DNA of 64,000 nt, from positions 62,001 through 126,000 of the forward strand of contig JAPDFW010000104.1 in the NCBI GenBank assembly GCA_028826165.1, in the 5' to 3' direction. The position numbers were made by a program, and so were the translations under genes. The notes beneath the pieces were generated by a model. The model was given only the letters and a program-made list of their open reading frames with translations. It had not been told where the DNA came from and did no database searches. Below are positions 13,601 to 22,823 of this stretch, in pieces. The stretch comes from Anaeramoeba ignava. Its lineage: Eukaryota; Metamonada; Anaeramoebidae. Numbering within the stretch: the stretch's first letter is position 1; each line of letters starts with the position of its first letter.

Positions 13601-14557
13601 AGAAAACAAGATTATAAAAAATCAAGGAAAAATTGAAATTTTAAAAGAAGAACAAATCAAATTACTTGAATCAATTGTAACAGGAATTGGAGAATCTAAT
13701 TTAGAAAATAAATATGAAGATTTAATAAATTTTAAAGAACAATTTTCATCAATAAGCAAACTTATGGAGGAAGTTTTAAGAAGAAATCAAATGGAAAAAG
13801 AAGAAGATATCAATATTCTTGTTTGCAGTAAATGGATTCAAGTTATACCGTGGGAAACTATTTATGAATTTTTTATAACAAGAGTATTTTCAATATGGAA
13901 TTTTACAAATGAACAAATTCAAGAAATTTACAGAAATCGAAGAATTCAAAAATCAATTGATCAAAATTCTGATGTTTATGAAGCTATTTTAAAGAAAAAC
14001 ATAAAATTAAAACAACCCAAATATTTTGTTGTTCATTCAGTTAAGAAATCAAAAGAAAAAACAAAAAACAAAGAAATTCAAATTGGATGTTTTCAAGAAT
14101 TTTTATATCATATCAATGAATTTGGAAGTAAAGAAGAAACAACAAAAGAAATTATGAAAAAAAATGGGATTTTCTTTTTTCCAACATTTAAAAAGATGAA
14201 ATTTATGGTATCAATTGATGCAAAAGAATTTAAAGTTGATAAAAAGAATTTAAAGATTTAATTAAAAAACAAATTAAAGAAGAAGAAGAATTTGCAGTTA
14301 TTGTTGTTCCATTTTCTGAACTTTTATCAATAACAGAAATTTTATATTTGATAATATTATGTGAAATGGAATTTAAAATGATAGTTATTCCAAGTAATTC
14401 TAATATTCAAATTTTGAAATATATAAGTAAAAAGCAAGTTTCAATATTAAAATTAATTTCTAGTAAAAAGAAAAGGATTGAATTAGAAGATATTTTAATT
14501 TCTATAATAATTGATTTAAAGAAGAATTTAAAGATACCAATCATATTATATTTTTAA
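7698..14557 (+). CDS. Large TPR-repeat protein with CHAT/separase-like C-terminal features, function unknown
   Basis: Eight exons join in frame: 7698-8214, 8301-8372, 8437-8510, 8580-9341, 9412-9561, 9627-9890, 9964-10381 and 10441-14557, about 2124 residues. The N-terminus is acidic, with a long Asn-Gln run followed by EEYWDDDFDFG. Exons 4-8 carry many TPR-like helical pairs (YQKAEELFKKSIELL; KYNEALNNFEKSIKTH; KYALLALENALEILKVID). Near the C-terminus NILVCSKWIQVIPWETIYEF resembles the PWE block of CHAT/separase-type peptidase-like domains and similar regions of large TPR ciliary proteins such as CFAP46; I see no convincing catalytic His/Cys pair, so this is weak. The exon 1 donor is a non-consensus GTTTGG. 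The frame breaks at an A5 run (14241-14245), after which a long open stretch continues one base out of phase to 14557; a missing A would restore it. It follows UTP6 in tandem. Confidence 0.72.
7810..7998 (+). repeat. CAAAAT hexanucleotide repeat encoding Asn-Gln run
   Basis: About thirty tandem CAAAAT units, with a few ATTGAA and AATTAAA variants, encode Asn-Gln dipeptides in exon 1 of the TPR gene. The frame is kept throughout. Confidence 0.9.
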
Positions 14558-14703
14558 TTTCGATTCAAAATTCATTTATAAAATTAAAATTCAAAATATT
14601 TTTTATTATTATTGAATTTTTTAATAAAAAAAGTGTTTAAATTTTTTTTCATTTTTTTCATTTTTCATTTTTTTCATTTTTTTCATTTTTTTCTTTTTTT
14701 AAA
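14558..14703 (+). promoter_or_regulatory. Upstream tract of dynactin p25 with five or more TTTTTTCA units
   Basis: The spacer before the p25 start ends in a run of TTTTTTTCATTTTTTTCATT units and TTTTTTTAAA directly before the ATG. It is the clearest example of the (T)nCA repeat that precedes genes in this window. The promoter role is inferred. Confidence 0.45.
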
Positions 14704-15725
14704 ATGGAAGTTGAAGAAGTATTTTATCCAAAAGAAGTATTATTTAAAACATCAACAGGAACAATATTATCAAAAGAATCAAAATTATATGGAGCACAAT
14801 TTATTAATGCAGCAGGAAGTTGTATAGTAAAAAAAGGAGCAATTTTAAGAGGAGATTTAGCACAAATTAAATTGGGAAATTTTTGTATTATTGATGAAAA
14901 TGTTGTTATTCATCCTCCTTTTGCAAAATCTAAATCAGGTCTTACTTATTATTCTGTTTCTTTTGGTAATTTTGTTTGGATTCAAGAAAATTCTGTTATT
15001 TCTGCTGCTCAAATTGGTTCTTTTGTTTCTATTGGAAAAAATTGTGTTATTGTAGCTTATTTATTTTACAATTTAATTTACAATTTAATTTACAATTTAT
15101 ATTAAAATTCATTTATAAAATTAAAATTAAAATTAAAATTAAAATTAAAATTAAAATTAAAATTCATTTAAAAATTAAAATTAAAATTAAAATTCATTTA
15201 TAAAATTAAAATTAAAATTAAAATTAAAATTAAAATTAAAATTAAAATTAAAATTTAAATTTAAAATTAAAATTAAAATTAAAATCAAAAATTAAAATTA
15301 AAATTAAAATTAAAATTAAAATTAAAAATTAAAAATTAAAATTAAAATTAATATTAAAATTAAAATTAAAATTAAAATTAAAATTAAAATTAAAATTAAA
15401 ATTAAAATTAAAATTAAAATTAAAATTAAAATTAAAATTAAAATTAAAATTAATATTAAAATTAAAATTAAAATTAAAATTAAAATTAAAATTAAAATTC
15501 ATTTATAAAATTAAAATTAATATTAAAAAGGGAAGAGGAGCTATTTTAAGTGATTGTTGTCAAATATTAGATAATACTATTATTCCTCCAAATACAGTTA
15601 TATCTCCATTTGAAATATATTCAGGTATTCCTGGAAAAAGTATTGATGAAGATCTTCCTGAATCAACTCAACAAATTATGACAAATTTAATTTTAGATTT
15701 ATATAATAATTTTAAACAAGATTAA
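14704..15725 (+). CDS. DCTN5: Dynactin subunit 5 (p25), left-handed beta-helix
   Basis: Exon 1 is 14704-15051 and exon 2 is 15531-15725, giving 180 residues (human p25 is 182). Exon 1 carries the hexapeptide-repeat beta-helix, including RGDLAQIKLGNFCIIDENVV, HPPF, and SAAQIGSFVSIGKNCVI. Exon 2 continues GRGAILSDCCQILDNTIIPP and ends with the conserved pointed-end segment SPFEIYSGIPGK...LPESTQ. p25 sits in the pointed-end complex of dynactin and helps select endosomal cargo for dynein. The 479-nt intron is nearly all AAAATT-type repeat. The p150 subunit of the same complex is also in this window at 44378-50709. Confidence 0.95.
15052..15530 (+). repeat. AAAATT hexanucleotide expansion filling the p25 intron
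   Basis: After the GTAGCT donor the intron is a near-continuous (AAAATT)n tract with a few ATTCATTTATAA interruptions, up to the TATTAAAAAG acceptor. There is no coding content. Confidence 0.9.
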
Positions 15726-15807
15726 AAAGAAAAAGAAGAAGAAAAAAATTTTTGGAATTTTGTTTTTCTTTCTTCATTTTTTCTTTCTTTTTAATTACAA
15801 ATTTAAA

Positions 15808-17233
15808 ATGATAAAAGAAAACTTATTAATTATTTTTTTTAATTTAATTTTATTAATTAATTTTTTCTTTTTAAAATCAAGTAAAAATAAAAATTAAATT
15901 AAATTTTTTTCTGATCAAATTGATCAAAAATTAATTTTCTTTTTAAATTTAAATTTTTTATTAGATTGTTTACAAATTCTTCCAAAACCAAATATTATAA
16001 TTGATTCATCAACTCATTATCAATCAAATATTTATATTGATTATGTTTTAATTCAAATTCAAATTGAAAATAATTATTCAAATTTAAATTTAAATTCAAT
16101 TCATTTTACAAATTCTTCAATTCACAATAAAATTCCTTCATTTTATAATCAAGAAATTGAAAATAATTCAATTTTAAACATATCAAATCCAATAAATACT
16201 CAAATTTATTTTTCATTTAGAACTTTTTCAAATGATTCAAATTTTATTCCAAGTGATTTTATATCAAAAAATTTTATTATCAAAAAAAAAGTGGATCAAA
16301 TAACTTATAATTTTACTCAATTATCTAATGGACTTAAAATAATTTTGGACTGCAAAACATTGAATACAAATATTATGTTTCTATTGAATTATAATAATTC
16401 AACTGATTTAAATTTTAAATTATTTGAAAATGATATATTTTTGGATCAATCAGCAAATTTAACTTTTTATGGTTCACATATTGATATGATTGATTCTGAT
16501 ATTGTAGAATTGCAAATAAAAGTTAGAATAAAAGTGTATACACCAACATCTTCTAATCCAAGTGGTTTCTATCAAGAAAAATTGTTATTGAATTTTTCAA
16601 CAAAAATTGAAAATTCTTTGATTCGTTATTCTTTTAACAAAGAAATGAATCAATCAATCCCTTTTGATCCAGATAATCCTCCTTTAATTGAATGTGTAAA
16701 TGGTATTATGACAAATTATTCAGTCTTTGTTCAAGGTTTTAAAGGTGATCCAAATCCAGAAAGTGAACAAATTTGTTGTAATTCAAGTGAAGTTGTTGAA
16801 TTTTTTTATGTTATTTTACCAACTCTTTCACCACTTTTTACAGTTCCTGATCAAAAAAAATATTCAGGAATTGCTGTTATATCGCTTTATTCTGCAGTTG
16901 ATAATTCTAATATTTTTTATTCATTGGATAATTCAAGTTTTGAAAAATATCAAAAATCAATTAAAATTGAAAATAATCAATTAAATTCAATTCAAATTTC
17001 TATTTTTTTTTATGCAGAAAAAACTGGTTATTTTACTACAAATATTTACCAATATTCTTTTCCAAATTGATTCTATTCCGAAAATTGAAAATTTAAATGA
17101 AAAAAATGGAAAAGAAAAAATGAAAAAATTTTATATTATAATTGGATTGATTTCATTTATACTAATAATAATTAATGGTTTTATTTTAAATTTAATTAAA
17201 TTCCTTAAAGAAATAAAAGAAATAAAGAAATAA
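15808..17233 (+). CDS. Secreted/type I membrane protein with chitobiase-C-like (CHB_HEX_C) domain; probable frameshift before the TM segment
   Basis: Exon 1 (15808-15880) encodes a signal peptide (MIKENLLIIFFNLILLINFF). An 84-nt intron follows and exon 2 starts at 15965. The ectodomain is Asn/Ser/Ile-rich with many N-glycosylation sequons and a CC pair. The C-terminal part (PTLSPLFTVPDQKKYSGIAV, then IFYSLDNSSFEKYQK) looks like the Ig-like domain at the C-terminus of chitobiase/beta-hexosaminidase family proteins. Frame 1 ends at a TGA at 17068-17070, but the next frame continues to 17233 with a hydrophobic segment (FYIIIGLISFILIIINGFIL) and a Lys-rich tail. A single extra base near 17062-17068 would explain this and give a 446-residue type I membrane protein. 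A second copy of the TM-encoding end lies at 19097. Cell-surface location is inferred; the ligand is unknown. Confidence 0.68.
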
Positions 17234-17272
17234 AACAAAAATAACAAACTATTTTCTTTTTAAAAATCAAAA

Positions 17273-17704
17273 TTAAATCAAAAAAAATTTTAAAATTAAT
17301 TTTAAATTCATTTGATTCAGATTCACTATAAGTTTTTCATCATCATCAGAACCTTGAGATTTTTTTTTAGAATCACCATCTTGTTCAAAACCATCATCAG
17401 AAAAACTTTCAAAAATAGGTTCATTAATAGATCCAACAGGAACAAAATATTTTTCTTTCTTTTTTTTAACAACAACATAAGCAATCCAAAATAAAATTAA
17501 TAAAATTACAACACCAAGTATTGTTCCAAGAAGTGCTTTTCCACTTAGAGCTGTTGTTTTAGATGTAGATGAAGAAGGTGAAGGTGATATTGAAGGTGAA
17601 GGTGATATTGAAGGTGTTGGTGTTGGTGTTTCTTTTATTTCTTTACAATTTATTGTTATTATTATTAAGATTAAAAAAATTAAATTTAAAATTTTAATTT
17701 TCAT
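17273..17704 (-). CDS. Type I membrane protein with Ser/Thr/Pro stalk (paralogue 1)
   Basis: A 143-residue protein. It has a signal peptide ([20 protein letters not shown]), a short mucin-like stalk of [12 protein letters not shown] units, a TM helix ([20 protein letters not shown]), a basic stop-transfer (KKKKEKYF), and a cytosolic tail with [16 protein letters not shown]. It is a paralogue of the proteins at 17825-18109 and 19240-20923. Compared with the latter, whose tail ends YSGSESSEF, this copy leaves that frame at an A5 run (T5 on the plus strand at 17333-17337); the other frame reads YSESESNEF, so one A is probably missing. It is convergent with the chitobiase-C-like gene, 39 bp away. 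No function is known for this family. Confidence 0.7.
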   Translation of the reverse strand: MKIKILNLIFLILIIITINCKEIKETPTPTPSISPSPSISPSPSSSTSKTTALSGKALLGTILGVVILLILFWIAYVVVKKKKEKYFVPVGSINEPIFESFSDDGFEQDGDSKKKSQGSDDDEKLIVNLNQMNLKLILKFFLI

Positions 17705-17824
17705 TTAATAAAAAAATGAAAAAAATGAAAAAAATGAAAAATGAAAAATGAAAAATGAAAAATTAAATTATAATTTTCTTAATTCAATCCAAAATATTAT
17801 TTTCCCTAATTCTACTTTTTTTTT
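17705..17824 (-). promoter_or_regulatory. Upstream AAAAAATG/TGAAAAA repeat tract of the stalk-protein gene
   Basis: On the minus strand this is the TTTTTTCATTTTTTTCATTT tract that precedes many starts in the window. It separates the two minus-strand stalk genes. The promoter role is inferred. Confidence 0.35.
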
Positions 17825-18109
17825 TCATTTCAAATTTTCATTTTCTTCTTCTTTTTCTTTTTTTCTTTTAATAATTATATATCCAATAAAACATAAAATT
17901 ATTAAAGATATTGTTCCTATTACTGTTCCAATAATAGTTTTTTCACTTATAAGTTCTTTTGAAGAATTTGTTGGAGAAATTGATGGAAGAATTGATGGTG
18001 AAATTGTTGGTGTAATTGTTGGATATTTTTTTTTAATTTTACTTTCAAATTCATTACAAATGGAAAATAAAATTATTAATAAACATAAAATTAAATTTAA
18101 TATAAACAT
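17825..18109 (-). CDS. Small type I membrane protein with Ser/Thr/Pro stalk (paralogue 2)
   Basis: A 94-residue protein. Its signal peptide begins MFILNLILCLLIILFSICN. A stalk of TPTISPSILPSISPTNSS follows, then a TM helix (IIGTVIGTISLIILCFIGYI) and a short KRKKEKEEENENLK tail. The TM region aligns with the paralogue at 17273-17704 (GTxxGxxxLxIL). The start codon and first 15 or so codons are repeated in each unit of the flanking satellite arrays. Function unknown; surface location inferred from topology. Confidence 0.65.
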   Translation of the reverse strand: MFILNLILCLLIILFSICNEFESKIKKKYPTITPTISPSILPSISPTNSSKELISEKTIIGTVIGTISLIILCFIGYIIIKRKKEKEEENENLK

Positions 18110-18119
18110 TTTTTATAAA

Positions 18120-19092
18120 TAAAAATAAGGAAAAAAATGAAAAAAATAAATTAGAAATTAAATATTTTTTAAATAAAAAAAAGTGGAATAAAAAATATTT
18201 TAATTAAATTTAATAAAAAATTGAAAATAAAAATATTAATAAATATATAAATAAATTTAATATAAATATTTTTAGGAATAAATTATTAAGGAGAAAAATG
18301 AAAAAAATAAATTAAAAATTAAATATTTTTTTAATAAATAAAAAGTGGAATAAAAAATATTTTAATTAAATTAAATAAAAAATTGAAAATAAAATTATTA
18401 ATAAATATATAATTAAATTTAATATAAATATTTTTTATAAATAAAAATAAGGAAAAAAATGAAAAAAATAAATTAAAAATTAAATATTTTTTAAATAAAT
18501 AAAAAGTGGAATAAAAATATTTTAATTAAATTAAATAAAAATTTGAAAATAGAATTATTAATAAATATATAATTAAATTTAATATAAACATTTTCTAGAA
18601 ATAAATTATTTAAGAAAAATGAAAAATAAATTTGAAATTAAATATTTTTAAATAAATAAAAAGTGGAATAAAAATATTTTAATTAAATTAAATAAAAATT
18701 GAAAATAGAATTATTAATAAATATATAATTAAATTTAATATAAACATTTTTATAAATAAATTATTTAGGAGAAAATGAAAAAATAAATTTGAAATTAAAT
18801 ATTTTTAAATAAATAAAAAGTGGAATAAAAATATTTTAATTAAATTAAATAAAAATTGAAAATAGAATTATTAATAAATATATAAATAAATTTAATATAA
18901 ATATTTTTTAGAAATAAATTATTTAAGAGAAATTGAAAAAAATAAATTTAAAATTAAATATTTTTTAAATAAATAAAAAGTGGAATAAAAAATATTTTAA
19001 TTAAATTAAATAAAAAATTGAAAATAAAATTATTAATAAATATATAAATAAATTTAATATAAATATTTTTTAGAAATAAATTATTTAAGAGA
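18120..19092. repeat. Satellite A, array 1: about six copies of a ~160-bp unit
   Basis: The marker word AAGTGGAATAAAA recurs at 18181, 18343, 18504, 18661, 18818 and 18978, a spacing of 157-162 bp. Units also share ATTAATAAATATATAA and AATTTAATATAAA. Read on the minus strand, units that keep ATG encode MFILNLIIYLLIILFS, 14 of 16 residues identical to the start of the neighbouring gene at 17825-18109. No other gene is seen in this stretch. Confidence 0.92.
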
Positions 19093-19096
19093 AATT

Positions 19097-19215
19097 GAAA
19101 AAATTTTATATTATAATTGGATTGATTTCATTTATAATAATAATTAATGATTTTATTTTAAATTTAATTAAATTCTTTTAAAGAAATAAAGAAATAAAGA
19201 ACAAAAAATAACAAA
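19097..19215 (+). pseudogene. Duplicated 3' fragment of the chitobiase-C-like membrane gene
   Basis: From about 19097 the sequence closely repeats 17124-17245, the part encoding the TM helix (FYIIIGLISFI...) and Lys-rich tail, plus its 3' flank, with small changes. The ectodomain is absent and satellite sequence lies directly upstream, so this is a truncated relic. It is followed by a minus-strand stalk gene just as in the original locus, so the two neighbours were duplicated together. Confidence 0.8.
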
Positions 19216-19239
19216 TTATGCTTCTTTTTTTGAAAAAAT

Positions 19240-20923
19240 TTAAAAATTTGAAAATCGATTTTTAAATTCACTTGATTCAGATCCACTATAATTTCTTTCA
19301 TTTTCATTATCATTATTAATATCATCATATTTTTTTTTAGAATCACTATCTTGTTCAAAACCATCATCAGAAAAACTTTCAAAAAGTGTTTCATTAATAG
19401 TTCCAATAGGAACAAAATATCTTGCTTTTTTTCTTTTAATCAAAATAAAAATCCAAAATAAAATTAATAAAATTACAACACCAAGTATTGTTCCAACAAT
19501 TACTTTTCCACTTAATGCTGCTGTTTTAGATGTAGATGAAGAAGGTGAAGGTGATATTGAAGGTGTTGGTGTAGGTGTAGGTGTAGGTGTTGGTGAATTA
19601 GAAGGTGTTGGTGTTGGTGTAGGTGTAGGTGTATATGAAGGTTTAGGTGAATTAGAAGGTGTAGGTGTTGGTGTAGGTGTAGGTGAATTAGAAGGTGTTG
19701 GTGTAGGTGTAGGTGAATTAGATGGTGAATTAGAAGGTATAGGTGTAGGTGAACTAGAAGGTGAATTAGTAGGTGTTGTAGGTGTAGGTGTAGGTGAATA
19801 TGAAGGTTTAGGTGAACGCGCTAGAAGAAAACAGGTATATGCGCGTTTAAAGATATATATATGGTAGGTGAAAGATGGAATGAATATGAAGAAGGTGAAC
19901 CAAAGCAGGAACTAGGTGAAAGGCGAAAAATGAACCAGAAAATGCGAAATTAGTGTTCGCGCAGGTATGAAAAGGCGCATGCACGAAAAATTTAGGTCTC
20001 GGCGAAATAGAGTGGCGAAAATTGGCGTTGAAAATGAAAATTAGATGAAAAGGAAAGCCAGAGATAGAACCAAAGGCGTTGGCATTTAAGGAGAAGTGTA
20101 GAAGGTGAAGGAACCATGCGAAAATTCGGCAGGAACGGCGAAGGAAAAGGCGCAGGCGCATGAAATAGAAAATATTGTGACCAAAGGCGAATTAGAAAAG
20201 AAACGTATATGAAAAAGGTTATTAGGTGAAATTGAATATGATGAAAACCAGAGGTTAGAATAGGAATAGAGGCGTAAATTTGCGAATTGTGAAATGGAGA
20301 GAAAACGGAAAATTGAATGGAGGCGTAGATGAAACCAGTGTTGAATGCGAACCAGTTGGTATTGAAAGAGTTTAGCAGAAGCGCGCAGGAATTAGTGGAA
20401 TGGCAGGCGAAAGGGAAGTAGGCGAAATAGAAGTGCGTAGGTGAAATAAAAGGTGTTGAATTTAAGAAAATTGGTGAAAATGGTGTCGAATGATATATGA
20501 AAAAAAGTATATATGAAAGGTTTTAGTAGAAATTGAAGGCGAAGAATGAAAGAGTGTTATTGAAGTATGAAATTGTATATGAAGTTTAGGTGTTAGAAGT
20601 GTGTAAGGTGAATTAGAAATGAAAATGTAGAAAGTGTATATGTGAAGGTGAATGAAGGCAGAAAAGTAGAATTAGAAAGTTGGCGTTGTTGGTGTTGGTG
20701 TGGTGCAGGCGCAAGCAGGTGCGATGAAAGGAAAAGAAATTGGTGAATTAGAAGTGACGGCGAATCAGTAGATGGTGAATTAGAAGGTGTAGGTAAAAGT
20801 GTAGGTGAATAGAAGAAGGTAAATAGTAAAAAATGGTGTTGATTCTTTACAAGTTATTGATTTTGATATTGTTATTGATATTATTAAGATTAAAAAAATT
20901 AAATTTAAAATTTTAATTTCCAT
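19240..20923 (-). CDS. Type I membrane protein with long Ser/Thr/Pro stalk (paralogue 3), stalk disrupted
   Basis: The start at 20923 gives [20 protein letters not shown], nearly the signal peptide of paralogue 1. The 3' part (19240-19600) reads [16 protein letters not shown], a TM helix ([20 protein letters not shown]), KRKKARYF and [16 protein letters not shown], ending [17 protein letters not shown]. In between, 19550-20870 is a long minus-strand Pro/Thr/Ser minisatellite. From about 19810 to 20870 it is heavily degraded, with stops in all frames, so no continuous frame joins the two ends as written. It may be a pseudogene, or the middle may be badly resolved sequence. It is probably a surface protein if intact. 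Confidence 0.55.
19550..20870. repeat. GGTGTA/GGTGAATTAGAA minisatellite, interior degraded and GC-enriched
   Basis: 19550-19805 is a clean array of GGTGTAGGTGTTGGTGAATT-type units (minus strand: Pro-Thr and Ser-Pro-Ser-Asn). From about 19810 to 20770 the same theme is recognisable only in pieces (GGTGAATTAGAA, GGCGAA, GCAGGCGCA). Many T-to-C changes and GCG words make it clearly richer in GC than its surroundings. Clean units partly return near 20770. Confidence 0.75.
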
Positions 20924-20984
20924 TTATCAAAAGAAAATAAAAATGAAAGAGGAAAAATAAAGGAAAAGAAATGAAAAAGGAAAA

Positions 20985-22640
20985 ATGAAAAGGAAAAAAA
21001 TGAAAAAAATAAATTGGAAATTAAATATTTTTTAAATAAATAAAAAGTGGAATAAAAAATATTTTAATTAAATTAAATAAAAAATTGAAAATAGAATTAT
21101 TAATAAATATATAAATAAATTTAATATAAATATTTTTTAGAAATAAATTATTTAGGAGAAATTGAAAAAAAATAAATTAAAAATTAAATATTTTTTAAAT
21201 AAATAAAAAGTGGAATAAAAAATATTTTAATTAAATTAAATAAAAAATTGGAAAATAAAATTATTAATAAATATATAAATAAATTTAATATAAACATTTT
21301 TTATAAATAAATTATTTAAGATAAATTGAAAAATAAATTAAAAATTAAATATTTTTAAATAAATAAAAAGTGGAATAAAAATATTTTAATTAAATTAAAA
21401 TAAAAAATTGAAAATAGAATTGATAATAAATATATAAATAAATTTAATATAAATATTTTTATAAATAAATTATTTAGGAGAAATTGAAAAATAAATTTGA
21501 AATTAAATATTTTTAAATAAATAAAAAGTGGAATAAAAATATTTTAATTAAATTAAATAAAAATTGAAAAAATAAAATTATTAATAAATATATAATTAAA
21601 TTTAATATAAACATTTTTATAAATAAATTATTTAGGAGAAAATTGAAAAAAAATAAATTGGAAATTAAATATTTTTAAATAAATAAAAAGTGGAATAAAA
21701 ATATTTTAATTAAATTAAATAAAAATTGAAAATAGAATTATTAATAAATATATAAATAAATTTAATATAAATATTTTTTATAAATAAATTATTTAAGATA
21801 AATTGAAAAAAAATAAATTGGAAATTAAATATTTTTTAAATAAATAAAAAGTGGAATAAAAAATATTTTAATTAAATTAAATAAAAATTGAAAATAGAAT
21901 TATTAATAAATATATAAATAAATTTAATATAAATAAAGTAAATAAAAATAAGGAAAAAATGAAAAAAATAAATTAAAAATTAAATATTTTTAAATAAATA
22001 AAAAGTGAAATAAAAATATTTTTATTAAATTAAAAATAAAAATTGAAAATTATTAATAAATATAAAATTAAATTTAATATAAACATTTTTAGGAATAAAA
22101 AAAAAGGAAAAATGAAAAATAAATTGGAAATTAAATATTTTTAAATAAATAAAAAGTGGAATAAAAATATTTTAATTAAATTAAATAAAAATTGAAAATA
22201 AAATTATTAATAAATATAAAATTAAATTTAATATAAATATTTTTAGAAATAAATTATTTAAGATAAATTGAAAAAAATAAATTTAAAAATTAAATATTTT
22301 TTTAAATAAAAAGTGGAATAAAAATATTTTAATTAAATTAAATAAAAATTGAAAATAAAAATTATTAATAAATATATAATTAAATTTAATATAAACATTT
22401 TTATAAATAAATTATTTAAGGAGAAATTGAAAAAAATAAATTAAAAATTAAATATTTTTAAATAAATAAAAAGTGGAATAAAAAATATTTTAATTAAATT
22501 AAATAAAAAATTGGAAATAAAATTATTAATAAATATATAATTAAATTTAATATAAACATTTTTTAGAAATAAATTATTTAAGATAAATTGAAAAAAATAA
22601 ATTAAAAATTAAATATTTTTTGGAATAAAAAAATAATTGT
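20985..22640. repeat. Satellite A, array 2: about ten copies of the ~160-bp unit
   Basis: AAGTGGAATAAAA (AAGTGAAATAAAA once) recurs at 21045, 21208, 21368, 21526, 21688, 21849, 22003, 22154, 22311 and 22471, a mean spacing of about 158 bp. The unit matches array 1 and carries the same signal-peptide-like start on the minus strand. The last unit is truncated near 22620. Nothing else is seen before the FANCD2 upstream region. Confidence 0.93.
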
Positions 22641-22823
22641 TTATTTTTATAATTTAAAATAAATTTTTAAATTGAATAATTGTTTAATTTAAATTGATTT
22701 AATTATTAAATTTTTAATAAGAAAAAAAAAATAAATCAATATAAAAAGAAAAAAAAATTTTTTATTTTTTATTTTAATTTTTCATTTTTCTCTTTTAAAA
22801 AATAAAAAATAAAAAATAAAAAA

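Noticed and set aside
14239-14262. A 21-nt intron (GTTGATAAAAAG...AAAG) at the TPR frame break
   Set aside because: Too short for the spliceosome, and removing 21 nt would not change the frame.
19847-20161. 104-residue minus-strand frame in the GC-enriched region
   Set aside because: It lies in degraded minisatellite, lacks an ATG-context upstream tract and resembles nothing; other frames are equally random.
18120-22640. Possible CRISPR-like or transposon terminal repeats
   Set aside because: Units are head-to-tail with no unique spacers, no inverted termini and no transposase; this is a satellite.
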